Shown in pieces: positions 8,627 through 18,063 of a stretch of DNA of 64,000 nucleotides (position 1 is the stretch's first letter; each line of letters opens with the position of its first letter). Source of the DNA: Cryomorpha sp963741985 (GTDB taxonomy: Bacteria > Bacteroidota > Bacteroidia > Flavobacteriales_D > Cryomorphaceae). The notes under the pieces were generated by a model. It saw only the letters and a list, made by a program, of their open reading frames with translations, ran no database searches and was not told the DNA's origin. A program made the position numbers and the translations under genes. The stretch spans positions 744,001-808,000 of the forward strand of contig CAVUKD010000001.1 of NCBI GenBank assembly GCA_963741985.1, read 5' to 3'.

Positions 8627-8701
8627 GCCGAAACATTTGAAAGCCCCAGAACTATACCGGAACTAAAAAGAACGGTATAATTTATGTAATTCACATGAAA
8701 G

Positions 8702-8717
8702 GCCGTAATTTTACGGC
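8702..8717. promoter_or_regulatory. Perfect inverted repeat GCCGTAA-TT-TTACGGC
   Basis: A 7-bp perfect inverted repeat with a 2-base centre lies in the divergent gap (8610-8748), 32 bases before the TTG start at 8749. It could be an operator half-site pair for a dimeric regulator. Confidence 0.35.
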
Positions 8718-8748
8718 ATCTATGTACGCTTTAAAATAGACATGACTT

Positions 8749-10203
8749 TTGGAAAGGGTAATCCTCACAGCTAAACAGAAAGCACTACGATTAAATCTTG
8801 ATCCCGGAATTTACGGGACATTTTCTGAAATCGGCGCGGGCCAGGAAGTCGTTCGGCACTTTTTTAGGGCCGGTGGTGCTTCGGGTACTATTGCGAAAAC
8901 GATGTCGGCTTATGACAAGGACGTCAGCGATGCCATATACGGGAAGGAAGACCACAACCGATATGTCTGTGAGTCGCGTTTGCGCAAAATGATCAACCAC
9001 GAATATGGATTGACCGAAGAGCGCCTCGATCGGGACAAACACCCGGGAAAAAAATTCTTTTCATTTGCGAATACTGTTGCTACAATCGATTTCAAAAAAA
9101 AATTCAAAGGTCATGGATGGTGCGGCATAAAATTTCAAACCAGTCCTGAAAAAGCACCAAATGAAGTAATTCTGCACGTACAATTTCATGAAAATGAAGC
9201 TGCACTCCAGCAGGAAACAGTGGGAGTATTGGGGGTAAATATGCTCTATGGATGCTATTTTTATTACCAAAATCCGAGAGAATACCTTAAATCTTTATAC
9301 GATAATATTTCGCGCGACCAGATTGAGATCAACATGATTTCGATGACCGGACCCGATTTTGAGACGCTCGACAATCGCCTTCTCAGTTTGCAATTGGTCA
9401 AAAATGGAATGACCGATGCGGTAATTTTCAGCCCTGATGGGAAAAATCTTCAGCCGGCAGATGTACTTTACAAGAAGAATATTTTGGCCATTCGCGGAAG
9501 CTTCCGACCGGTTACAAAGGTTAATATCGACATGATCATCAACGGATACAACGCCTTTGTGAAAGAGCATCGTGTCGATCCGGATAATATTCAGGTGCTT
9601 TTTGAAATTACACTCAACAACCTCCGCGCAGATGGCGATATCGACGAGCAGGATTTCCTCGATCGAGCCGATATTCTCTGTTCGCTGGGGCAAACTGTTT
9701 TGATCTCGAATTATCAGGAATATTTCAAGCTGATTCAATATTTCTCGATCTTCACCAGCAAGCGAATGGGCTTGATTATGGGCGTATCGAATATGATAGA
9801 GCTCTTCGATGAAAAATACTACCGCGATCTGAATGGTGGAATTCTCGAAGCATTCGGAATACTCTTTACGCGCGACTTGAAAGTGTATCTCTATCCTTCG
9901 AAAGGAGAAGGAGATAAGGAAATGATGACCTGCAAAAACATGCAAGTTCATCCCCGAATGCGACCGCTTTATGACTATTTAATTTTCAACGGACGTATCA
10001 CCGATTTGGAAGGTTTCGATCCCGAAGTACTTGCTATTCAAAGCCGCGAGGCACTCAAGCTTATAAAGAGCGGTGAGTCCGGATGGGAGAAAATGGTGCC
10101 GAACTATGTCGATGTGATGATTAAGAAGAATCACCTTTTTGGATTTGATCCGGAGTTGTTTGAGGAGAAGAATCCTGAGTTGGTTGAGGGGAAGGGGGAG
10201 TAG
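8749..10203 (+). CDS. Conserved Bacteroidota protein of unknown function (TTG start)
   Basis: A 484-residue soluble protein highly characteristic of Bacteroidota: LTAKQKALRLNLDPGIYGTF, EIGAGQEVVRHFFRAGGAS and TIAKTMSAYDKDVSDAIYG near the N-terminus. To my memory homologues are often annotated as nicotinate-nucleotide adenylyltransferase-like or simply hypothetical; I see no HxGH nucleotidyltransferase motif, so I give no function. The reading frame has an in-frame TGA at 8743-8745 and no ATG before residue 46, so TTG at 8749 is the most likely start. An ATG at 8742 is out of frame and stops after ten codons. It is transcribed divergently from the PhnP-like gene. Confidence 0.8.
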   Translation: MERVILTAKQKALRLNLDPGIYGTFSEIGAGQEVVRHFFRAGGASGTIAKTMSAYDKDVSDAIYGKEDHNRYVCESRLRKMINHEYGLTEERLDRDKHPGKKFFSFANTVATIDFKKKFKGHGWCGIKFQTSPEKAPNEVILHVQFHENEAALQQETVGVLGVNMLYGCYFYYQNPREYLKSLYDNISRDQIEINMISMTGPDFETLDNRLLSLQLVKNGMTDAVIFSPDGKNLQPADVLYKKNILAIRGSFRPVTKVNIDMIINGYNAFVKEHRVDPDNIQVLFEITLNNLRADGDIDEQDFLDRADILCSLGQTVLISNYQEYFKLIQYFSIFTSKRMGLIMGVSNMIELFDEKYYRDLNGGILEAFGILFTRDLKVYLYPSKGEGDKEMMTCKNMQVHPRMRPLYDYLIFNGRITDLEGFDPEVLAIQSREALKLIKSGESGWEKMVPNYVDVMIKKNHLFGFDPELFEEKNPELVEGKGE

Positions 10204-10210
10204 GTTTTTT

Positions 10211-10262
10211 GCTGCAAGTATAAGCTATAAGCTGCAAGTTCAAGCCTCAAGCTCTAAGCTAT
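10211..10262. repeat. Heptamer repeat cluster (AAGCTAT, AAGCTGC, AAGCCTC, AAGCTCT)
   Basis: Immediately after the stop of the preceding gene, units of 6-7 bases starting AAG follow in series: AAGTAT, AAGCTAT, AAGCTGC, AAGTTC, AAGCCTC, AAGCTCT, AAGCTAT. The same heptamers occur at 1605-1634 and 1964-1984. Confidence 0.65.
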
Positions 10263-10350
10263 ATCGGGAACAGTTTTTAGTTTTTGGTGACTAGTTTTTG
10301 TTTTGCGAATGGACGTTCCATTTGGCATTTCTTAAGTGATTACCCTTTCT

Positions 10351-10358
10351 TATATTTG
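10351..10358 (+). promoter_or_regulatory. -7 promoter box of the toxin-antitoxin operon
   Basis: TATATTTG matches TAnnTTTG exactly, 15 bases before the antitoxin ATG (10373). A TTTG at 10321 is too far (26-base spacer) to be a good -33 element. Confidence 0.55.
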
Positions 10359-10372
10359 TAAAAACTGTCGTT

Positions 10373-10564
10373 ATGGAAATTACTATTAAAATAGATCAAA
10401 GAAGTAAACAGGCTAAAGCCTTTTATGAATATCTAAAAAGCCTTCCCTTTGTAAAAGTTGAAGAAAGAGAATTAAATAAAGTGACTAAGGAGGCTATGGA
10501 AGAAGTAGAGAATGGAAAAGCCACGAAAGTTACTTTAGACCAATTCAGAAAACAACTGTATTGA
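10373..10564 (+). CDS. Antitoxin of a YafQ-type toxin-antitoxin pair
   Basis: A 63-residue protein with an N-terminal beta strand (MEITIKID) followed by charged helices (FYEYLKSLPFVKV, TKEAMEEVENGKATKV) and a C-terminal LDQFRKQLY. It lies one base before the toxin gene. This size, order and the DNA-mimicking charged helices fit small Bacteroidota antitoxins that accompany RelE/YafQ toxins. The family is inferred mainly from context, since no classical ribbon-helix-helix is obvious. It probably neutralises the toxin and autoregulates the promoter at 10351. Confidence 0.75.
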   Translation: MEITIKIDQRSKQAKAFYEYLKSLPFVKVEERELNKVTKEAMEEVENGKATKVTLDQFRKQLY

Positions 10565-10565
10565 T

Positions 10566-10841
10566 ATGTATGAAATCTACCAAACCAAACAGTTCAAAAA
10601 AGACATTAAAACTTCAAGAAAAAGAGGTTTAAAAATGAAATTGTTGGATACGGTAGTAACGGTTTTAATAGAAAACGGAAATCTCCCTGCTAAATACAAA
10701 CCACACAAATTGAAAGGGAGTTACAAAGGTTATTGGGAGTGTCATATTGAGCCTGATTGGCTATTAATTTGGAAAATGAATGACAGTCCGAAATGTATCT
10801 TTCTAACCCGAACCGGAACGCATTCCGATTTATTCAATTAA
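10566..10841 (+). CDS. YafQ-family mRNA interferase toxin
   Basis: A 91-residue RelE-superfamily ribosome-dependent mRNA endonuclease. Diagnostic features match YafQ: Y-x-I-x-x-T-x-x-F-K-K-D at the N-terminus, then His47 (KPHKLKG), His60, Asp64-Trp65 (CHIEPDWLLIW), His86 and Phe90 in the C-terminal TGTHSDLF. These correspond to E. coli YafQ His50, His63, Asp67-Trp68, His87 and Phe91, so the catalytic set is complete and the toxin is probably active. It starts one base after the antitoxin stop. Confidence 0.9.
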   Translation: MYEIYQTKQFKKDIKTSRKRGLKMKLLDTVVTVLIENGNLPAKYKPHKLKGSYKGYWECHIEPDWLLIWKMNDSPKCIFLTRTGTHSDLFN

Positions 10842-11434
10842 GAATTCAAAATAGAGATAACAATACGAAGAGTTTGATTTGCAAAGATTCAATTTTTGGC
10901 ATTAAGCCGACTACACAAGCTCCCCCAATAAATGAAAACCAATTCCCCACAGCGAAGTTAATCGCTACTTTAGCTACATTTCTGCTAAAAGAAAATTAAA
11001 GCCACAGAAGTTTTCTTAGCCAAGGACAAAAAACAAAAATTATATTTTGTCTCATCTACCTTCATTTTTCGTACCTTTAAGAATGTCGTTCGCGGTTCTC
11101 GCTGAGCACAATAATTTCTCCCAAAAATCAGTTTTAAATCAAAGTGGCGGATGGCCAAAGGATGGGTTAACCATCGGATAACCATGGGATAACCTTAGGA
11201 AAAGGATCAAGTTGGTATAAAAGAAGCATAGGGTTGGTACCTGTGAAGATCTTAGTAACCCCTTAGGAACCCTTTAATTGGAACGGGTGTACCACTTATG
11301 AGTTCCTTTGATAATACATGTCTGCTCCTTTTGGGGTGTTTGGCAATTCCCGTTACAGCCATTCACTTTAAATCGCTAAAATCGGAATGATTTTGGTGGA
11401 ATAAAACGGATTTGCTTATTAAAAAATAGAAAAA
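10842..11434. other. Non-coding accessory gap after the toxin gene
   Basis: 593 bases without a supportable gene. Short open frames on either strand have no family-like features. The only structure I see is the 11-bp direct-repeat array at 11168-11200 and several related TAACC/TTAGGAACC strings around 11250-11275. Confidence 0.5.
11168..11200. repeat. Three tandem 11-bp iteron-like repeats (TAACCATSGGA)
   Basis: TAACCATCGGA (11168-11178), TAACCATGGGA (11179-11189) and TAACCTTAGGA (11190-11200) follow without gaps. A diverged relative (TAACCCCTTAGGA) lies near 11256-11268. The 11-bp period places each copy on the same face of the helix, as in protein-binding iterons or operators. It sits 235 bases before the orphan gene at 11435. 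Confidence 0.6.
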
Positions 11435-12157
11435 ATGGCAACTTATAAAAGTGATAATGAATTAAATGGAAGATTAGGGAATTTGGTGTTTTACACCTTA
11501 AACGGAACACCTACTACACGGACCAAGCGAAGGACATTAACCAAAACAGAAAAGAAGAAGATGAGTCCTACGACACAAAGACAGAATTCCCGTTTTGGAA
11601 TGTCAAGTACATTTAGTAAAATGCTACGGCATGGAGTTCCTGAAAAATTTGCAGGTAATTCGAACCTACATGGAACCTTATTGAAACGGGTAAAAAAAGA
11701 GATATTGGAGCGTGACAGCATTAGCGCACGGGATGCATTTAAGTTTCGGAAAGAGCACCTGCACCACTTGAACGGGGTAGTTTTGAATGATGAATTTCCG
11801 AAGGATATTTTGAAGAAACTGACTGCGACTACATTTGAATTCAAGGGTGAGAACCTTGAGGTAAAAATACCCAGGCTTCCTTTAAGGAAATTGGCAAAGC
11901 AGCCGGAAGGATTTAAGGTTTGGGTTCAGATCAAAATTCTTTCTATGGATTTTCCGTACAATATCAGTTATGTGCGATTGAAAGAGTCAGATTCTGTTGA
12001 TTTAGATAAAAATGAGAAGATGGCTTTTTCTTTTGATTTGCCTGCTGCCGGTGACAATGAAGGTGTTTTTGCGGCGATTGGTTTTAAGAGCTTGAAAGAG
12101 GGGAAAATGATTGAGGATGTGCGGATGAATGGGTATGTGATGGTGAGTGTTATATGA
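11435..12157 (+). CDS. Orphan protein with NGRLGNLVFY-type N-terminus (hypothetical)
   Basis: 240 residues, no signal peptide. The N-terminus has a G-R-L-G-N-x-V-F-Y-x-x-N-G motif (residues about 11-23), then a Thr/Lys/Arg-rich stretch and a S-P-T-T-Q-R-Q-N-S-R-F-G segment. This layout resembles small Bacteroidota proteins of the DUF6266-like type (G-x-x-G-x-x-x-Y-x-x-x-G-x-x-x-x-R), of unknown function. The C-terminal half looks like a beta-sandwich, with alternating hydrophobics. It sits alone beside a toxin-antitoxin pair and an iteron-like array, so it may be laterally acquired. Confidence 0.65.
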   Translation: MATYKSDNELNGRLGNLVFYTLNGTPTTRTKRRTLTKTEKKKMSPTTQRQNSRFGMSSTFSKMLRHGVPEKFAGNSNLHGTLLKRVKKEILERDSISARDAFKFRKEHLHHLNGVVLNDEFPKDILKKLTATTFEFKGENLEVKIPRLPLRKLAKQPEGFKVWVQIKILSMDFPYNISYVRLKESDSVDLDKNEKMAFSFDLPAAGDNEGVFAAIGFKSLKEGKMIEDVRMNGYVMVSVI

Positions 12158-12470
12158 TTTCAGAAAAGTGGTTTGACATTTTTCCTGCCTTCGCTAAAAT
12201 CCTTGCTTATTTCGTATAATATTAAAAGTACGACTTCTTGTTGCATGGATCTAATTTAGGTTTCAAAAGCTAAATAAGTAGTTCTCTTATTCCTTCAAAT
12301 AGGAATGTTGCCGGGCATGAAATATACCCGGCATTTTCCTTTTTTGTAGCCTACGGTCAGGAATCGAAAAAGAGGGTTTGCGTGATTTGTGAAGGAGTGA
12401 TTGCGTTAAAAGTGAATCAGAAACCGTATATTGTTGCCCAATCATTTTAAATCCATAAACCCTCTTCGCT
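12158..12470. other. Intergenic gap with a terminator
   Basis: 313 bases. It contains a terminator-like hairpin (12310-12345). Nothing else is recognisable apart from a weak TATTGTTG promoter-like string near 12430. Confidence 0.4.
12310..12345 (+). terminator. Rho-independent terminator
   Basis: GCCGGG (12310-12315), an 11-base loop, CCCGGC (12327-12332), then ATTTTCCTTTTTT. It lies 150 bases downstream of the orphan gene stop. Confidence 0.65.
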
Positions 12471-15400
12471 ATGGAAAAGTGCTATAAAATTCCGTTTACG
12501 CTATTTTTTCTGACGGGAAATCTGGCTTCAATGGTCTCAACTGCGCAGACTGCCCGAACGGATGCCAGATACGTTTTTCCATGTGATGATCCCCCACCCT
12601 CCTCCATCACGCTAACCACCGACGCCCCGCCCGACCTCACCGTTTGCGGAAGCACCCAGTGGCATTTTGATGTGGACTATACCGGTGGCGACTTGTACCA
12701 GTGGAAAATTTTGGATCCGGCGATGGGGAGCATCGTGGCGGGAAATTACTCGCCACACGTCGAGGTTTTGTTTAACAATCCTCCCGGTGCGACCGAGGAT
12801 GTGCAGGTAATTGTGGCAGTGACCAAATGCAGTGCGATACTAAGAGATACCCTCACTATGCATGTGTTCAGTGTGCCGGAATATAGCGTCACGCCCGGAG
12901 CTATCACGGTCTGCGCCGGCGAACCTGTGAATTTTAGTGTCTCGCCTACTCCCGGCAGCGGGAATCTTTCATGGGATTTTGGCGACGGCAATGGCACAAC
13001 CACATCCACCCCCATATACGCCTACCCCAATAGTGCAAGTCAGGCGGTATATACGCCGGTGGCCACCATCGAAAATCCGGAGGGGTGTCCGACTACTGTC
13101 GTAACGCAAGGCGGGCCGGTAACGGTAAAACCCGCTCCGGTGGCGCATGTCTCGCCGGATAATCTATTCGGATGCGGTTCATTCAATACTACGCTTACGG
13201 CTACCGTTACCACCGGTTTTGGGAGCACCACCAACTATGAGTGGTTCGGTTCGACGACGTCACCGGCACCGCCCAATTGCAGCACGTGCGATACCTGGAA
13301 TATTAATACGTATGGCGACAACTATTATGTAATCGTTGAAAACAGCAATGGATGTCAGGCATCTTCAAACATTGTGCATGTTGACGAAAACTGTCCCGTT
13401 GGAGATTGTCCGGGGCCAACTCCTCAGCTTGTCACCTCTGATAGCAGTTTTATAGATTGCGCTGAGGTAAAAGCACATATTCAGTACTCCCACAATGGAG
13501 CAACTATTGTAAGTGAATCCTGGGTATTTCCCGATGAGGCGACGGTTATATCTTCTAACACCGGAACCAATGCCATGGCTACAGCAACGTTTGAGAAAGC
13601 CGGGGTGTATCCATTTAATTATTTGGTGACGTATGGCGATGGCACGTGTCAGGTATTGTTTATTCAGTCTGTTTATGTGCCTTTTGTTGGCGATATGCTG
13701 TACGAAGTAAGCTGCGGTAGCGGATACTTATATAATATTACGCTCTTCGATCATTCCAATATTTTCCCGGGCGAAGAAACACATATTCACCACAGCTATG
13801 CGTATTACGCCTATGGATCGTGGTATACCATTACCGCAGGCTGGGATGCGACGGAGATATCAGTGACATTGCCCGCGGGCAACTATCCACTTCGAGAGAT
13901 CATATATAGCGACGCAACCACCGCTGCACCGGCCTGCACCACTTTGGTAAATCTCAACCTACCCGATAAACCCGATGCCGATTTTGAGTTCGAGGCACCG
14001 TTTATCCCGGCGTGTATTAACGATGTGGTTGTTCATTTGGATAATCAAAGTACGCCGGCGAGCGGGCTGGAATTTGTTTGGGATTTTGGAGATGGACCTA
14101 CCAATTATCAACAAGATCCGGATAAGGTATATGGATCTCCACCACCTGTGGGTAATCTCTTTACTATCACTCTAACGGCTAACAATGATATAGGCTGTAC
14201 AGACACTGCTCAAAATACCATTGATATTGAGGATAACGTTTATTGGGATGGAGCATCTTTAGCTTCTATTTTAACCAGTCCCTCTTCCCCTCAATGTGCG
14301 GGAACGCCAATCACATTGACTTACTATAACCCTCCTTTCTCCAATACACCAAATTATTCCTGGTATCAGGGTACTACGCCCCTCACACCGGTAGTCAGTT
14401 CTTCCAGTTTTGATGTAACCGAGCCGGGTGCGTATTGGGTGATGGGTTCTGATTCTTACGGATGTCTGGTTCCGTCAAGCTCCACAGCGGTTAATTTTAC
14501 ACAAGTACCTGTACCCACCATTTTAGGAAATCATGAATATTGCGATAGTGTGGATTTCTCGCTTACCAGCTCATTAAACGGTCTGGTATCGGGACTGACG
14601 TATGATTGGGAGCGTTCACCGGGTGGATATGAAGGCAATACTCCCACCATTTATCAAACATTGACTACAGGTACCTACACCTATACGCTTACGGCAAGCC
14701 AAAGCGGTTGTTCATCGACCAGTGCACCCTTTACGGTAACGATTGCCGATCCCGTAGATACTCCTGCCGTATCATTTGATATTACCGGTTGCCAGCCTTA
14801 TGAGGTGGAACTCACCGCTACCAATACCGTAAGCGGCACGTACAACTGGAGCAATGGAGGCACAGGAGCTACGGTTACTGCGTATTCGGGAGGCCCCTAC
14901 AAGGTAACCTTTACGAGTGACGGCGGGTGTACCACCGAGGCTTTTATCGACGTACCCAAATCACCCGATGAATATCTGTGGATTTTCCCCACAGGTTGCT
15001 TCTGTGCCGATGATCTGGTTTTCGAAGGCCATGCTTGTTCCCATCAGTATAGCGGCCCTTTTATTACCGGACCGATTATTCCATTTTCACATTGGTATTA
15101 TGATAACGGCAACAACTATCTGGAAGGTACGGCCAGTGTTCCTTCAGCTTTTACCTATTTTGTGCCGGGTACGATCAATCTTTTGTTAGATAATGGCTAT
15201 TGTCATTCCGTCAGCGGAGATATGTACTACAGTACTGACTGTTCCAATTTTGAACAGGCGGGTTTGGTGCAAAGTGGAGACGGAAGTGTCGAGCCCGAAA
15301 CGGGAATCGCGGCCGAAACTGCGAATCAAAATACAAACCCACTCGAACCGCTGCTTTTGCTTATACCCAATCCCGCAACCGGACAAACACGGGTGCAATA

Positions 15401-15605
15401 TCGTTTTGAGAAGAGCGATAGTCGCAACAGTATAGAAGTATATGATATGACAGGAAGGAAAGTAAAAACCTTTGTTACCCAAAACGGTGCTGGAAGTATG
15501 ACCCTGCCGCTGAATGGGTATACAGGGGGTATTTATGAAGTATGTCTGCGCCAGGACGGAAGCATTATCGCCCAAACCAAATTGTCTGTTCTCCTTAATT
15601 TTTGA
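12471..15605 (+). CDS. Large secreted PKD-domain protein with T9SS sorting domain
   Basis: A 1044-residue exported protein. The signal peptide is at residues 1-26 (ending VSTAQ). At least two PKD-type Ig domains are visible from W-D-F-G-D-G motifs (SWDFGDGNG near residue 165 and VWDFGDGP near 537), with further Ig-like beta modules containing Cys pairs between and after them. The last 90 residues form a T9SS type A C-terminal domain (LLLIPNPATG, IEVYDMTGRKV, GGIYEV, ending in a hydrophobic strand), which directs secretion through the Por system and attachment to the surface. No catalytic domain is visible, so a structural or adhesive role is an inference. It is followed by a terminator. Confidence 0.87.
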   Translation: MEKCYKIPFTLFFLTGNLASMVSTAQTARTDARYVFPCDDPPPSSITLTTDAPPDLTVCGSTQWHFDVDYTGGDLYQWKILDPAMGSIVAGNYSPHVEVLFNNPPGATEDVQVIVAVTKCSAILRDTLTMHVFSVPEYSVTPGAITVCAGEPVNFSVSPTPGSGNLSWDFGDGNGTTTSTPIYAYPNSASQAVYTPVATIENPEGCPTTVVTQGGPVTVKPAPVAHVSPDNLFGCGSFNTTLTATVTTGFGSTTNYEWFGSTTSPAPPNCSTCDTWNINTYGDNYYVIVENSNGCQASSNIVHVDENCPVGDCPGPTPQLVTSDSSFIDCAEVKAHIQYSHNGATIVSESWVFPDEATVISSNTGTNAMATATFEKAGVYPFNYLVTYGDGTCQVLFIQSVYVPFVGDMLYEVSCGSGYLYNITLFDHSNIFPGEETHIHHSYAYYAYGSWYTITAGWDATEISVTLPAGNYPLREIIYSDATTAAPACTTLVNLNLPDKPDADFEFEAPFIPACINDVVVHLDNQSTPASGLEFVWDFGDGPTNYQQDPDKVYGSPPPVGNLFTITLTANNDIGCTDTAQNTIDIEDNVYWDGASLASILTSPSSPQCAGTPITLTYYNPPFSNTPNYSWYQGTTPLTPVVSSSSFDVTEPGAYWVMGSDSYGCLVPSSSTAVNFTQVPVPTILGNHEYCDSVDFSLTSSLNGLVSGLTYDWERSPGGYEGNTPTIYQTLTTGTYTYTLTASQSGCSSTSAPFTVTIADPVDTPAVSFDITGCQPYEVELTATNTVSGTYNWSNGGTGATVTAYSGGPYKVTFTSDGGCTTEAFIDVPKSPDEYLWIFPTGCFCADDLVFEGHACSHQYSGPFITGPIIPFSHWYYDNGNNYLEGTASVPSAFTYFVPGTINLLLDNGYCHSVSGDMYYSTDCSNFEQAGLVQSGDGSVEPETGIAAETANQNTNPLEPLLLLIPNPATGQTRVQYRFEKSDSRNSIEVYDMTGRKVKTFVTQNGAGSMTLPLNGYTGGIYEVCLRQDGSIIAQTKLSVLLNF

Positions 15606-15609
15606 ATTT

Positions 15610-15645
15610 CCCCGGGGCGGTTTAAAAACTCTCCGGGGATTTTTA
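15610..15645 (+). terminator. Rho-independent terminator
   Basis: CCCCGG (15610-15615) pairs with CCGGGG (15633-15638) and is followed by ATTTTTATT, immediately after the stop of the 1044-aa protein gene. Confidence 0.75.
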
Positions 15646-15669
15646 TTCAACGACTTAAAAAATACTCCG

Positions 15670-17642
15670 ATGAAAAAATTAATTCCTATTTCATATATTT
15701 TCCTGTTTCTCATTTCTGGCTAAGTGTTGTCGCGGAGCCATCCTGGCAGTGGGGAAAAAACGTACGATTAAATTCCGGAAATATTGCTGTGGACAATATG
15801 GGCAACTCCTATGTTACCTGGAACTTGCAGGATACGTACGAAATTAATGGGCATGTTTTTACCAGCCATGGGCTCAGTGATTTTGCAGTAACCAGCTATG
15901 CTTGCGATGGTACCTACCGTTGGACTAAGACGATTGGTGGAAGCAGTAATGATGCCGTTAGAGCGGTGCAAACCGACTCGCTCGGCGGGGTATATTTGAT
16001 AAGTAACGCAAATATAGGTCGTCTTGAAACCGACAATTTATATATAGATGACGACACCATCATCGATCCCCACCGGAAAGGACTATTAGTGGTAAAATAC
16101 AATACCGACGGAGATTTTCAATGGCTGCGAATGCCCGAAGACACCGTTATTATTGATCCGACTAATTTACAATTGGCTGCGGTCATTGATATGGATGTAG
16201 CTCCTAATGGAGACTGCTATATCTACAGCAAACTCCCCCCCGAAACTTACGCAGATGGTGCTTATGAGGCTACTTTTCCGCTTACACCTGATCCGAATAG
16301 CGGGCGTAACCTTTATGCATTGAAATACGATCGAAACGGAAACTGCACGGGCGGAATTCATCTTGATATGTATTATTCAAGCTCTGTTCTTGTTCAAACC
16401 GATTTTACCCGTGATCATATCACCGGAAACTTTTATGCCTCAGGATTTAATCGTCATGAGACAGATACCATTGCTCTTGAAAACAACACAATTGACAGAA
16501 TTACCGGATACCTCATTTGCTTTAACAATTTAGGAAATCTCAATTGGGTTAAAACCGCAAATGATTCTGTCGTGAATGAGGCAGTCCTTACTTCAGCGCC
16601 TTTGGGAAAACTTGCGTTCAGTCCCTCTGGCAATATATACGCCGGAGGTGGTGCAGGCGGCAGCGGTGCAGGTTTTGGAGACTTTACTTTTGTTAACTCA
16701 TTGGGGAACTATCTTACCGGATTTCCGGTTATATTCAAGTTTAGTCCTTCCGGAGAATTAGTAGATGCCACAAGTGCCTCAACCAATGCCACATCAGCGA
16801 TTAATACAATAGCCCTTGCTGACAATATAGTTGGAGCAGCAGGTACTTATGGTAGTAAAATTATTTGGGGTGACTTAAGTGCTTTAAACGTGAGCGGATA
16901 TTACAACGTGTTATTGGCTCGATTCAATTCCGATTCATTTAACCAGCCTATTGCCTTAGATACTTTGCAAAGCTCAGTGCTCAGCACGGAATACGTCTCA
17001 TACCTAACTTCAGACAACCAAGGCAATTTCTACATTGGTGGTAGATTTAGTAGCACCCTGTACATCGCCGACGATACCCTCTACAACCAAACGGGCACGT
17101 CAGAAGGCTTTATCGCCAAGTTTGGTTCCGATTCGTGTTACTGTCCTTTGCCTGTGGCACTTTTTAGCTATGATACCATCCCCGATCAGGGCGGATATGC
17201 TTTTGCATATACAGGAACAGCCGAGGTTGACAGCGTTGTCTGGGATTTTGGTGATGGCCAATCCGGGTATGGCATCAATCCTTCTCACCTTTTTGCCGAA
17301 AGCGGCACCTATATGGTTTGTGCTACGGCGTATAATTCCTGTGGTGCCGCCTCGGTATGCATGAACATCGACGCCACCGGCCCCGATGCTGTGAAGGTTA
17401 TCAACGGCTTTGAAAAAATACGGCTCTATCCCAATCCGGCGCAGGAGTGGCTGAATATTGCCAATGCAGAGTTCGGCACACGCGTAGATATGATAAGTTC
17501 CGTGGGAGTCCGTCTGTACAGCTCTGAATTGCACGCCAGTTCTTCACAAATGGATATTAGTGCTTTGCCGCCGGGGGTGTATCTTTTGCAGCTTACGGAT
17601 AGAAGCGGGAGGCGAGGCTATGCGCGGTTTGTGAAGGAGTGA
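15670..17642 (+). CDS. Beta-propeller (SBBP-like) / PKD / T9SS cargo protein; signal peptide frame-shifted
   Basis: ATG 15670 encodes a good signal peptide (MKKLIPISYIFLFLISG) that hits TAA at 15721. The neighbouring frame then continues LSVVAEPSWQWGKNV without interruption to 17642, so a single base appears to be missing near 15720. Without repair, the first usable ATG is 15789, giving 617 residues without a signal peptide. The body has SBBP-like propeller repeats (D-N-x-G-N-x-Y-V-T, K-Y-N-x-D-G), one PKD domain (VWDFGDGQSGYG near residue 485 of the ORF counted from ATG 15789) and a T9SS C-terminal domain (RLYPNPAQEWLNI, GVYLLQL). T9SS cargo needs a signal peptide, so the frame change is either an error or inactivating. 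Confidence 0.85.
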
Positions 17643-18063
17643 GGATACGGATTTTCAAATTTAAAAGAGGCCTTAGTGAACCCCGAAGCAAATGTCGTGG
17701 AGGGCAGTCAGGCAATCTGAGATCCTAGAAAGTTCAAGCTGGCAGTATACTTGGCAATTTTAATACATTCCTATCTCCTAGAAAAAATCCTTGATATCCC
17801 TGAATTCTGGGATATAAAATCACGGATTTCTGTATGTCGCATAGCATTATTGATCCTTAATTTTACAGGAAAATCTTAACGCCATGAAGATCCAAACTGG
17901 TGAAATCATCAAAAGGCAAGTGTATAAATCTTCATTTTTTTTTCAACTGCAAATAAGTAAACAATTAATCGATAAGGACTTAACACTATAAAACTTGCAT
18001 TAAGCAGGCTTCTTCATTCGATTTTAAGATTTTTATTATACATTGCATTTTCATAAAACAACC
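17643..18063. other. Intergenic gap upstream of the LuxR pair
   Basis: 421 bases. I see a 22-bp palindrome (17794-17815) and a possible 35-codon ORF at 17883 that I do not trust. No clear TAnnTTTG promoter; TACATTGC near 18038 is a poor match. Confidence 0.4.
17794..17815. promoter_or_regulatory. 22-bp near-perfect palindrome, possible operator
   Basis: ATATCCC-T-GAATTC-T-GGGATAT is symmetric except for the T/T pair beside the central GAATTC. It lies about 250 bases before the first LuxR gene. The dyad symmetry fits a dimeric regulator, possibly one of the two neighbouring LuxR proteins. Confidence 0.4.

Noticed and set aside
9295..9951. Minus-strand ORF of 218 codons
   Set aside because: Shadow of the strongly conserved plus-strand protein.
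10793..10999. ORF overlapping the end of the YafQ gene
   Set aside because: Out of frame with the toxin and no recognisable protein.
17883..17990. A 35-codon ORF before the LuxR pair
   Set aside because: Composition is not protein-like and it has no promoter or homologue signal.
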